A stretch of DNA of 11,744 nt from Phycisphaeraceae bacterium (GCA_009827205.1 WUAK01000061.1:1-11744); one strand, 5' to 3'. Counted from the stretch's first letter, positions 1 through 6,220 are shown. Numbers and translations: made by a program. The notes: generated by a model not told the origin, from the letters alone.

Positions 1-283
1 CCTTGCGAGGCTCGCCGCGGCCGAGGTGCTGCGCGACGTAGGTATTGATCACTCCGACGAGACCGATCGTAAACGAGATCGGGATCCAGCTGAGCATGCC
101 CCCGTTGCCTTGTGCGGCGATGTAGACGGGGCTTGCCGGCTCGATGCGGCTGACCATGAGACCATCGACGAACTGCATGACTGTGTAGGTTGCCATGGTC
201 GCGATCGTGGGCGCGGCGATGGCGAGCATCTCCACCAGCGGGCCGCGCCGCTTCATCAGGTTGGTCTTGGTGTCATTTGTCAT
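1..283 (-). CDS. MATE-family multidrug/cation efflux transporter, N-terminal part (runs off window)
   Basis: This is the first 94 codons of a gene read on the minus strand from an ATG at 281-283; the rest lies beyond the left edge. The translation starts MTNDTKTNLMKRRGPLVEML, followed by a hydrophobic helix (about residues 18-38), the segment VDGLMVSR, a second hydrophobic stretch, and NTYVAQHLGRGEPRKA. An N-terminal helix ending in 'VD..' with a loop of the form 'vaQ.lG.g...' is typical of the MATE (NorM/DinF) fold, in which Na+ or H+ gradients drive export of cationic compounds across the inner membrane. No convincing Shine-Dalgarno precedes the ATG. It is last in the minus-strand cluster, 52 bp after pdxA, so it may be cotranscribed. 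The substrate cannot be inferred. Another polytopic exporter is possible but less likely. Confidence 0.8.
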   Translation of the reverse strand, partial: MTNDTKTNLMKRRGPLVEMLAIAAPTIATMATYTVMQFVDGLMVSRIEPASPVYIAAQGNGGMLSWIPISFTIGLVGVINTYVAQHLGRGEPRK

Positions 284-335
284 ACGTAGCAAACCAAGGC
301 TAGCCGCGAGGCCGACCCGGGTGATACCCACTCGA

Positions 336-1346
336 TCAAGATTCGCTGCAGGCAAACTTCACAGCGAGATCGATCGAGGCTGCCATCGACCTTGCGTCGG
401 CGATGCCCTTACCCGCGATGTCGAATGCTGTCCCGTGAGCCGGACTCGTCCGCCAGATTGGGAGCCCGCAGGTAACGTTGACCGCGCTTTCCCACGCGAG
501 CAGCTTCACTGGGATCAGACCCTGATCGTGATACATCGCTACCACCAGGTCGTAGTAACCCTGCACGGCTCTGTTGAAGATTGTGTCAGCGGGGAACGGG
601 CCCTCGGCATCGATCCCGACACGCTTGGCGTGCTCGATCGCGGGTTCGATGAGGCGTGTCTCTTCGTCGCCCAACATGCCGTTCTCGCCGGCGTGGGGGT
701 TGAGACCGCAGACCGCGATGCGGGGCTCGTCGATCCCGAGCTGCTTGCACGCATCGTTGCCGAGATCGATGGCATCGAAGATCTTGCCAATGGTCAGTGC
801 GTTACGGATGTCCAGCAGGGGGATGTGCACCGTTGCAAGGATGACCCTGAGCTTTGGGCTCTCGAAGAACATGCCCACGCGCTTGGCTTTGAAGAGTTCA
901 CCGAGCAGTTCGGTGTGCCCGGGGTGTCTGGTCTTGCCCGCCAGCTTCCAGGATTCCTTGCTGATCGGTGCCGTAACGAGTGCATCCGCGCCGCCCTTGA
1001 TGCACTCCGCAGCGGCATCGCACACGTACGAGTGGCTCAGCAGCCCGTTCTCGCGGCTCGCAGAGTGATTGAACCCCTCACCACCATGGTCGATGACCAC
1101 GACGTCGTGCGAGGCAGAGACGTTGAGGGTTGAGCCCTTCTGGACCTGCCACCAATAAGGCTCGATGCCTGAATGATCCGCGGCTTCCTGCAAGGCGCTC
1201 GATGAGCCGTGGACGAGGAACCGCGCTGAACTTCGCCGGTCGCGGTCGGCGAGCGTTTTGACGAGAATCTCAGGACCGATGCCGCCCGGGTCGCCCATGG
1301 AGACCGCGATTGTGGGTTTCGAACTCGGTCCGGCGGGATCAGGCAC
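336..1346 (-). CDS. pdxA: 4-hydroxythreonine-4-phosphate dehydrogenase PdxA
   Basis: The enzyme oxidises 4-phosphohydroxy-L-threonine with NAD+; the product decarboxylates to 3-amino-2-oxopropyl phosphate, a precursor of pyridoxine 5'-phosphate in the DXP-dependent vitamin B6 pathway. It is cytosolic. The 336 residues match the family length (about 330). Visible signatures are MGDPGGIGPEI (17-27), LVTAPISK (123-130), GHTELL (143-148), ATVHIPL (171-177), GLNPHAGENG (214-223), PADTIF (252-257), YHDQGLIPVK (272-281) and TSPAHGTAFDIAG (300-312). The three metal-ligand histidines fall at H174, H218 and H273, with spacings close to those I recall for the E. coli enzyme. The start is GTG at 1344-1346; the next in-frame ATG (M17) lies inside the conserved GDPGG block and would remove the first strand. 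The start overlaps the permease stop by 8 nt, suggesting translational coupling. Confidence 0.95.
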   Translation of the reverse strand: MPDPAGPSSKPTIAVSMGDPGGIGPEILVKTLADRDRRSSARFLVHGSSSALQEAADHSGIEPYWWQVQKGSTLNVSASHDVVVIDHGGEGFNHSASRENGLLSHSYVCDAAAECIKGGADALVTAPISKESWKLAGKTRHPGHTELLGELFKAKRVGMFFESPKLRVILATVHIPLLDIRNALTIGKIFDAIDLGNDACKQLGIDEPRIAVCGLNPHAGENGMLGDEETRLIEPAIEHAKRVGIDAEGPFPADTIFNRAVQGYYDLVVAMYHDQGLIPVKLLAWESAVNVTCGLPIWRTSPAHGTAFDIAGKGIADARSMAASIDLAVKFACSES

Positions 1347-3108
1347 GGAAGATCGATCCGAATTTTTTGCCCATCAGGATCGAAGACCCCACGAGCGTGA
1401 CGCCGAGCAAAGCCATGCCCCAGACCCCCATTGCGCTTGCAACAAACGCGCCGTCGCCGAGCCTGTTCCAGAGTTCGTAGATCGCTTTGGTGATCGGGAA
1501 GTGCTTGCCCTGCTGCGCAAGGATGAGTGAATCCGAGACCTCGAGCATCGAGAAGCTGAAGACCAGCAGCCCACCCGCGATGACATTGCCCAGCACGAGC
1601 GGCAGGACGACCTTTCTGAACGCTTCGACGCGCCCGGCGCCGAGGTTGACCGCGGCTTCTTCGAGTTCGCCCGACGTTTGTTCGAGACCGGCGACGGTCG
1701 CCCGGACCATGTAGGGCAGGCGGCGGATGCCGTACGCGACCGCCAGGATCAGGAACGGGTTCGGATCCTCACCTACAACCTGGAAGAACCGCGCAAACCC
1801 GCCGAGCCCGACTTCGGTCAGCCAGCCCGCCAGCGCCGGCAGCGGGCCCTGCAGCGTCATCGCGAAGTAACCGAACGCCATCACGAGACCCGGCACCGCC
1901 AGCGGGAGCATGCACATCGCATCGAGCAGTCCCCGGCCTTTGACCTTTGTGCGCACGATGATGTACGCCGCGACGAGTCCCATGACCACGCTACCGATGA
2001 CAGCCATGATGCTCAGGATGAGGCTGTTGCGGACGGACGTCGATGACACAGGGTCCGACAGCGCTGTCTCGTAGTGATCGAAGGTGAAGCTATCGGGGAG
2101 CACCGTGCCGTACCAGCCCCAGGTGGGCGAGATGCTCGTCAGGACGACACCAATGTGGGGCAGGATTGCAGCGAAAGTGACACCCGCAAAGAGCAAGGTG
2201 GCGATGACACTGCCCCACCAAGGCAGCTTGAACTCGGACGAGGCTCGCGAGGCCTTGGAATACATCGCGTAGCCCTTGCGCCCGAACACAAGCTTGCCCA
2301 GGACATACCAGAGGATCGCGGTCGCGAGCAAGACGACTGTGAGCGCGTAGGGCTCGGCCGACGACTGGATTTCTTTCAAGCCGTGGAAGATCTGGACGGG
2401 GGTGACCCTGCTGTACTCGAACATCAGGGGCGTGCCGAGCTCGGTAAACGACCAGATGAAGACGATGGTGCCGCCCGCGAAGAGCCCCGGACGGATCAGT
2501 GGGAGCACAATCTTGAAGAAACGCCTGATGGGACCGGCACCCAGGTTCTCCGCGGCCTCGTCGAGCGCAGGGTCGAGGTTGGCCAGCGCCGCCGTCGCGT
2601 TCAGATAGATGATCGGGTAGAGGTGCAGCGCCTCGACGATGATCACACCCCAGACCCGGCCCTTGCCCAGAAGGTCGAAATCGGTCCCGAAGAGGGCGTT
2701 CATCATGCCCTCACGGCCGAGGATCGCTCGCATGCCGATTGCGCCGACGAACGGGGGCAGGATCAGCGGCACCAAGATGACCGCGTTCCAGAGGCCCTTC
2801 AGCGGGAACTTGTACCTCGCGCTGATCAGTGCAAGAGGCAGCGAGATGATCACGCAGAGCGTTGTCGTTGCGCAGGCGATCCAGAAGGAGTTGATCAGGC
2901 CTTCGCGGTAGAGCGGGTTCTCGAATAAGAGTGCTATGTGGTTAAACGTGAAAACTGTCCGGACCTCACCGTTGCCGACAGGGACTTCTTTGACCAGCCC
3001 GCCCCATACCGTGAGCCCGATGGGCAGCAGCAGAAACACCGCTAGGACGGCGAGGCATGCGAAGAGCATGCCGTACTGCACCAGGAATCGTCGGAGCTTG
3101 GGAGACAT
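1339..3108 (-). CDS. ABC transporter permease, two fused permease units (FbpB/iron(III)-type)
   Basis: This is an inner-membrane permease of 589 residues with two tandem binding-protein-dependent transport domains, roughly residues 70-275 and 355-580, and about twelve hydrophobic helices overall. Each half carries the cytoplasmic EAA loop that docks the ATPase: EAAENLGAG (184-192) and EEAAVNLGAG (483-492), each followed by a '..F.KVVLPL' segment. Fused permeases of this kind are typical of iron(III) importers (FbpB/FutB) and also of thiamine (ThiP) and phosphonate importers, so the substrate is uncertain. The ATG at 3106-3108 has no clear Shine-Dalgarno. It lies 24 bp after the M16 stop and its end overlaps pdxA. 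No ATPase or periplasmic binding protein gene is in the window, so its partners must be encoded elsewhere. Confidence 0.88.
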   Translation of the reverse strand: MSPKLRRFLVQYGMLFACLAVLAVFLLLPIGLTVWGGLVKEVPVGNGEVRTVFTFNHIALLFENPLYREGLINSFWIACATTTLCVIISLPLALISARYKFPLKGLWNAVILVPLILPPFVGAIGMRAILGREGMMNALFGTDFDLLGKGRVWGVIIVEALHLYPIIYLNATAALANLDPALDEAAENLGAGPIRRFFKIVLPLIRPGLFAGGTIVFIWSFTELGTPLMFEYSRVTPVQIFHGLKEIQSSAEPYALTVVLLATAILWYVLGKLVFGRKGYAMYSKASRASSEFKLPWWGSVIATLLFAGVTFAAILPHIGVVLTSISPTWGWYGTVLPDSFTFDHYETALSDPVSSTSVRNSLILSIMAVIGSVVMGLVAAYIIVRTKVKGRGLLDAMCMLPLAVPGLVMAFGYFAMTLQGPLPALAGWLTEVGLGGFARFFQVVGEDPNPFLILAVAYGIRRLPYMVRATVAGLEQTSGELEEAAVNLGAGRVEAFRKVVLPLVLGNVIAGGLLVFSFSMLEVSDSLILAQQGKHFPITKAIYELWNRLGDGAFVASAMGVWGMALLGVTLVGSSILMGKKFGSIFRA

Positions 3109-3132
3109 CGGGCGACAGTCTAGCTCGGCGGG

Positions 3133-4389
3133 TTAGATGCCGAGCGATGCAGGCGGGGTCAGTTCCTTGGGGCCCAGTGTTTGGAGGGTCACCCCAGCCA
3201 GTTTGAAGCTAGCCAGGTGAGCGTTGACCTCCTCGAGTGTCACGCTCTCGAGATTCCGGAGGATCTCATCGAGCGACCTGGCTCTGCCGAGCCTTCTCTG
3301 GTCCCCTGAGAGACCCGCTGCACGCCCGGCGGTGGACTCAGAGTGGAACACGACGTTGGACTTCATCCCGATCTTGGCACGGTGGAACTCGCTCTCGGTG
3401 ATCCGGCCCTCGGGTGTGGTGATCTTGAGCATCTCAGCCGTGAGCACATCGAGTGATTCCTGAGCCCGCTCGGGGGTGGTACCGACGTATGCCGAGAGCA
3501 CGCCGAAACGGTCATCGCCCCGGTACGACGCCGAGACGGCGTAGCAGAGCCCCCGTTCCTCGCGGACTTCGGTGAAGAGCCGACCCGACATCCCGCCTGA
3601 GAGAACGTTGACCGCGACCTTGGTTAAGAGCGCCGCCCGCTCGTCGGATTCTGCCGGTGCGTCAGCGAGGAGCATGATCTGGACCTGGTTCGAGTCATCC
3701 TCGATGTGGTCTACGCCTCTTTCTGGCGAGCCCGCTGGTTCGATGGTCATGTGCTCACCAGCCCACGACTCGGTCAGCTCGCCGAGTTTATGGAAGAACT
3801 GGTCGGGATCGACACTGCCCGCGACCGCGAGAACCGAGGCTGCGGGCGCGGTTCGGCTGCGCCAGAAGTTGTCAACGTCATCGAGTGTGATCGCGTTGAT
3901 GCCTGATTCGGTGCCGTAGATTGAGCGGTTGAAAGGAGCCGGGAAGTGCCGGGTGCTTGCGCGGATGGAGGCTCGCTCCCGCGGTTCGTCTTCGAGCGAT
4001 TCGAGTCCTTGCAGCGAGAGTTCCTTTGAGGGCACGAGCGTTGAGTCGTCGAATCTTGGCTTGAGAATATTGTCGGCAAGCATCGGGAGGACATCAATAA
4101 GCTTGTCGCCGAGCGTGGAAGAGCGGAGGTGCATCGTTCGACCAGAGCAGTCGACGTTGCGTGAGGCGCCTATGCGATCGAGCTCGTCGGCGAATGCTTT
4201 GGAGTTGCGGTCGCCTCCGCCTCGCATGAGCATCTCGGAGGTCACCGATGCGAGCCCGGCGCGATCATCAGGCTCGGCCGATGTGCCTGCATCGAAGTGC
4301 CAGCTCAGCCCGACAGACTTCACGCCCGACATGGGCTCTGCGATGACCTTGAGACCACAGGGCAGGGTTTGGGTGTGGATGGTGGACAC
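3133..4389 (-). CDS. M16-family zinc protease homologue with degenerate catalytic motif
   Basis: The 418-residue protein has the two-domain layout of the M16B (pitrilysin/mitochondrial processing peptidase) family. The N-terminal half carries GLKVIAEP (12-19) and the block GLASVTSEMLMRGG (45-58). The C-terminal half carries VLSGGMSGRLFTEVREERG (262-280) followed by LCYAVSASY. Active members read G-L-A-H-x-x-E-H at the N-terminal block; here the three zinc/catalytic positions are S48, S51 and E52, so the HxxEH motif is absent. The C-terminal REERGLCY box is intact. This pattern fits the non-catalytic partner of a two-subunit M16 enzyme. It is probably soluble or periplasmic; I see no clear signal peptide. 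The start is GTG at 4387-4389, supported by a strong AGGAG. It is first in the minus-strand cluster. Confidence 0.88.
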   Translation of the reverse strand: MSTIHTQTLPCGLKVIAEPMSGVKSVGLSWHFDAGTSAEPDDRAGLASVTSEMLMRGGGDRNSKAFADELDRIGASRNVDCSGRTMHLRSSTLGDKLIDVLPMLADNILKPRFDDSTLVPSKELSLQGLESLEDEPRERASIRASTRHFPAPFNRSIYGTESGINAITLDDVDNFWRSRTAPAASVLAVAGSVDPDQFFHKLGELTESWAGEHMTIEPAGSPERGVDHIEDDSNQVQIMLLADAPAESDERAALLTKVAVNVLSGGMSGRLFTEVREERGLCYAVSASYRGDDRFGVLSAYVGTTPERAQESLDVLTAEMLKITTPEGRITESEFHRAKIGMKSNVVFHSESTAGRAAGLSGDQRRLGRARSLDEILRNLESVTLEEVNAHLASFKLAGVTLQTLGPKELTPPASLGI

Positions 4390-4394
4390 GCTTC

Positions 4395-4400
4395 ACTCCT
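4395..4400 (-). promoter_or_regulatory. Ribosome binding site fixing the GTG start of the M16 homologue
   Basis: On the minus strand AGGAGT is followed by GAAGC and then GTG, a spacing of 5-6 nt. This near-perfect Shine-Dalgarno supports the GTG at 4387-4389 as the start rather than a downstream ATG. Confidence 0.7.
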
Positions 4401-4520
4401 GAAGAGCACCGGAACCGGGGCACTATCGGGTCGAGTCTAGCCGTCAGAATCGTCACAACCGTCCCTGGTGAATGGGCGATCTTGTGGTACCAAGCGCGCC
4501 GCTGTCCCCGAGCAGCCGAT

Positions 4521-4564
4521 GGTCCGATCCGTCGTATAGAACCCGCGCGAACGGGACCGATCCG
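4521..4564 (+). promoter_or_regulatory. Possible promoter/operator region with an 11-bp direct repeat around a -10-like box
   Basis: GGTCCGATCCG (4521-4531) and GGACCGATCCG (4554-4564) match at 10 of 11 positions and lie 33 bp apart, about three helical turns. Between them is TATAGA (4535-4540), a -10-like hexamer; no good -35 sits upstream of it. The layout would suit a regulator binding on either side of a promoter for the gene starting at 4591. The words are GC-rich and short, so chance is possible. Confidence 0.25.
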
Positions 4565-4590
4565 CGTGCGCCTTCAAAGGGGAAACAGCC

Positions 4591-5109
4591 GTGCTGCGTC
4601 GCTTGGTTGATCTGATCTGTGTCCTGGTGGTCTGCGCGATCGCCTACGGCGCGTTTCGGATGAGCAAGTACGGCGATCGGTACGAGGATCAGGTCGAAGC
4701 GACCCGCGCTTCGGTGGTTCAGATCCAGAGCGAACTCCTGCTGCGCTCGCAGTCAGGCCGGGCAGCGCTCAACCCGCGAGGCTGGTCGGAAACGATTGTG
4801 CCCGCCTGGTTTGGGGGGGATTTGCCCGCAAACCTTTTACTCGACGATAACCGCCCCTGGATGGAGATCGCGTCGGTCGAACAGGCCGAGTTCGAGCACC
4901 CGAGGCCGCTGTTCGATGTCAGCGGTCAGGACGCATCATTCTGGTACAACCCTGCTCTCGGCATCGTGCGCGCACGCGTGCCGATGCTTTCAACTGATGC
5001 AAAGACACTCGACGCGTACAACTCCGTCAACGGTGTCGAACTCGACAGCATCTCGCCCACCACAGGTGTTGTAAACACCACTGCAAGCGTCGATAACAGC
5101 ACCGATTGA
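4591..5109 (+). CDS. Membrane-anchored hypothetical protein, possibly pseudopilin-derived
   Basis: I do not recognise this 172-residue protein as a named family. It begins MLRRLVDLICVLVVCAIAYG, a single hydrophobic helix (about residues 5-22), then a probable amphipathic helix (24-55) and a globular part without further membrane segments. The layout of short N-terminus, one helix and a small periplasmic domain resembles type II secretion pseudopilins, and FWYNPALGIVRARVP (117-131) recalls their 'YNP..G.v..r' strand. No prepilin peptidase site (G followed by FTLIE) is present, so it would stay membrane-anchored. The Ser/Thr-rich tail (about 150-172) looks disordered. The start is GTG at 4591, preceded by AGGGGA (4578-4583) at a 7-nt spacing. 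It is divergent from the M16 gene, with 201 bp between the starts, and has no obvious operon partner. Confidence 0.7.
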   Translation: MLRRLVDLICVLVVCAIAYGAFRMSKYGDRYEDQVEATRASVVQIQSELLLRSQSGRAALNPRGWSETIVPAWFGGDLPANLLLDDNRPWMEIASVEQAEFEHPRPLFDVSGQDASFWYNPALGIVRARVPMLSTDAKTLDAYNSVNGVELDSISPTTGVVNTTASVDNSTD

Positions 5110-5294
5110 TTGCTGAACTTACGCGATCTTGCACCGAACCTACGCGAACTTGGACAAAGTGCATTCATAACCGACAACAGACGCAATTGTGTATGTGCGC
5201 GCCTCGACAGGCGAATTGTCGCATGTCTGAATCATGAATCGCATATCGCACGGACTTCAAACAGCTTGTTCAGAGAGCCCATGTGGTCATGCAA

Positions 5295-5326
5295 CACACT
5301 CGGCAACGCGTGTGTGTTTGAGTGTG
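5295..5326. repeat. Inverted repeat, 7-bp arms, 18-nt spacer
   Basis: CACACTC (5295-5301) pairs with GAGTGTG (5320-5326) across 18 nt. It lies in the noncoding region upstream of the histone-like gene. The surrounding DNA is rich in TG/CA steps, which raises the chance of accidental pairing. There is no T-tract, so it is not a terminator. Confidence 0.35.
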
Positions 5327-5474
5327 CGCGACGCGTGATGTAACAAGGCGCATTCAGCGTGTGCGCGTGGAACAACAGCGGTTTGATGATGTGTTTGGTA
5401 CACCGGAATGTTGTGGAGACTTGTGATGCGAACTTGACAACATGGCGTATATCGCGCATCGTCCGCAACATCAT

Positions 5475-5508
5475 CTCGTGTGTATTGCTCAAGAATGGTG
5501 CACACGAG
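5475..5508. repeat. Inverted repeat, 8-bp perfect arms, 18-nt spacer (possible operator)
   Basis: CTCGTGTG (5475-5482) and CACACGAG (5501-5508) are perfect reverse complements separated by 18 nt. It begins about 35 bp downstream of a TTGACA hexamer and ends about 100 bp before the histone-like start, where an operator or mRNA leader hairpin could act. Its spacer length equals that of the inverted repeat at 5295-5326. Function is inferred only. Confidence 0.4.
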
Positions 5509-5597
5509 TCCCGATAGTTCGTATGACTGCTTGAAGCATGCATGCACACGTCGTCCTCACCGGGGCAGTCACGGACGGATTCGAACGAGGACGAAAC

Positions 5598-5601
5598 GGA
5601 G
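5598..5601 (+). promoter_or_regulatory. Ribosome binding site selecting the ATG at 5611
   Basis: GGAG followed by 9 nt and ATG. This argues that translation begins at 5611 (MAKKATRKKA) and not at the in-frame ATG at 5542, which has no Shine-Dalgarno and would add 23 acidic/polar residues unlike the rest of the protein. Confidence 0.7.
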
Positions 5602-5610
5602 AAAGCACAG

Positions 5611-6066
5611 ATGGCAAAGAAAGCAACTCGCAAGAAAGCCACGAGGAAGAAAGCAACTCGTAAGAAGGCTGCGAAGAAGACCACGAGGAAGAAGGCCACT
5701 CGCAAGAAGGCCGCCAAGAAGGCCACTCGCAAGAAGGCAACCCGCAAGAAGGCCGCGAAGAAGGCCACTCGCAAGAAGGCCACTCGCAAGAAGGCAACCC
5801 GCAAGAAGGCGACCCGCAAGAAGGCCACTCGCAAGAAGGCAACCCGCAAGAAGGCCACTCGCAAGAAGGCCACTCGCAAGAAGGCCACTCGCAAGAAGGC
5901 AACCCGCAAGAAGGCCACTCGCAAGAAGGCCACTCGCAAGAAGGCCACTCGCAAGAAGGCAACCCGCAAGAAGGCCACTCGCAAGAAGGCAACCCGCAAG
6001 AAGGCAACTCGCAAGAAGGCGACCCGCAAGAAGGCCACTCGCAAGAAGGCCGCTCGCCGCCGCTAA
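5611..6066 (+). CDS. Histone H1-like, lysine/arginine-rich pentapeptide-repeat protein
   Basis: The 151-residue protein starts MAKKATRKKA and consists of 25 ATRKK units, one TTRKK, three AAKK units and a terminal AARRR. By count it holds 60 Lys, 29 Arg, 34 Ala, 27 Thr and one Met and nothing else: 59% basic, no acidic, aromatic or aliphatic core residue. It therefore cannot fold like a globular protein and should be a disordered polycation. Similar low-complexity K/A/T/R proteins are the C-terminal-like histone H1 homologues of bacteria (Hc1/Hc2 of Chlamydia, BpH1 of Bordetella, AlgP of Pseudomonas), which bind and compact DNA or RNA; the nucleoid role here is inferred from that resemblance. 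Unlike some of these it has no globular N-terminal domain. It is monocistronic, with a 500-bp upstream region and a strong terminator 57 bp downstream. The repeated DNA makes other frames look open; those are artefacts. Confidence 0.88.
   Translation: MAKKATRKKATRKKATRKKAAKKTTRKKATRKKAAKKATRKKATRKKAAKKATRKKATRKKATRKKATRKKATRKKATRKKATRKKATRKKATRKKATRKKATRKKATRKKATRKKATRKKATRKKATRKKATRKKATRKKATRKKAARRR
5623..6048 (+). repeat. In-frame 15-bp tandem repeat encoding ATRKK
   Basis: Twenty-nine tandem units are present; 26 are 15 bp and three (AAKK) are 12 bp. Two synonymous versions dominate: GCC-ACT-CGC-AAG-AAG and GCA-ACC-CGC-AAG-AAG, with rarer GCG-ACC-CGC and GCA-ACT-CGC. The first five units are the most divergent (AGG and CGT codons, AAA lysine) and the later ones are more uniform, as expected if slippage or unequal recombination homogenised the 3' part. 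Confidence 0.95.
5815..5990 (+). repeat. 60-bp higher-order repeat inside the histone-like gene, about 2.9 copies
   Basis: Bases 5821-5880 and 5881-5940 are identical, and the match continues through 5990. Each 60-bp block has four 15-bp units in the order (GCC ACT)(GCA ACC)(GCC ACT)(GCC ACT). The exact synonymous pattern shows a recent multi-unit duplication rather than independent codon choice. Confidence 0.9.
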
Positions 6067-6122
6067 GGCGAACCGCCTGAGCGATCGGCTGAGTCTTTCG
6101 CCGATTCTGATGCTCAATCTCG

Positions 6123-6152
6123 CCGCGGGACCCTCGGGTCCCGCGGTTTTTT
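6123..6152 (+). terminator. Intrinsic terminator of the histone-like gene
   Basis: A 10-bp perfect GC-rich stem, CCGCGGGACC / GGTCCCGCGG (6123-6132 and 6137-6146), closes a CTCG loop and is followed at once by six T (6147-6152). It lies 57 bp after the stop codon and should insulate the next gene from read-through. Confidence 0.92.
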
Positions 6153-6186
6153 ATGCGCCCCTGGGTCCGGCTCTTTTCATATGCGA

Positions 6187-6215
6187 TTGAGACCCGCCTT
6201 CGAGGGTGCCATGAT
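6187..6215 (+). promoter_or_regulatory. Candidate promoter giving a leaderless transcript for the gene at 6221
   Basis: TTGAGA (6187-6192), a 17-bp spacer and CATGAT (6210-6215) form a moderate sigma-70-type promoter. The expected start point falls on the A of the ATG at 6221, five bases after the -10. No Shine-Dalgarno sits at a usable distance, which fits a leaderless mRNA. The -10 matches consensus at 4 of 6 positions only. Confidence 0.35.
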
Positions 6216-6220
6216 TGGGT

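Larger units (their letters stand above)
5110..5610. other. 500-bp noncoding region of lowered GC upstream of the histone-like gene
   Basis: I see no convincing gene here. A hand count over 5161-5520 gives about 51% GC, clearly below the flanking genes. Contents: a near-perfect 21-bp tandem direct repeat (5115-5135 and 5136-5156, 17 of 21 matches); a small hairpin CGCCT-CGAC-AGGCG (5200-5213) without a T-tract; two longer inverted repeats listed separately; an ACGCGT word at 5306 and 5331; the palindrome GCATGCATGC (5536-5545); and a perfect -35 hexamer TTGACA (5434-5439) whose matching -10 (CATCGT, 5457-5462) is poor. Related words CGCATATCGC (5240) and CGTATATCGC (5446) also occur. It is probably a long regulatory leader for the gene at 5611, possibly with a small RNA. 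Confidence 0.5.

Noticed and set aside
195..1133. 312-codon plus-strand open frame opposite pdxA
   Set aside because: It is antisense to a complete PdxA, with no RBS or family resemblance.
2074..2928. 284-codon plus-strand open frame opposite the permease
   Set aside because: Its highly charged D/E/R/Q-rich translation is the typical antisense of hydrophobic membrane segments; no RBS.
5200..5213. Hairpin CGCCT-CGAC-AGGCG as a terminator for the gene ending at 5109
   Set aside because: The stem is only 5 bp and is not followed by a T-tract; it lies 90 bp past the stop.
5434..5462. Full sigma-70 promoter at TTGACA upstream of the histone-like gene
   Set aside because: The -35 is perfect but the -10 at 17-bp spacing (CATCGT) matches only 3 of 6 positions, so it is noted in the region entry and not called as a promoter.
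5542..5610. Upstream ATG extending the histone-like protein by 23 residues
   Set aside because: No Shine-Dalgarno precedes it, the added residues are acidic/polar and unlike the rest, and a GGAG lies at proper spacing before the ATG at 5611.
5623..6048. CRISPR-like array
   Set aside because: The 15-bp units are directly tandem with no unique spacers, and they are in frame with a coding sequence.
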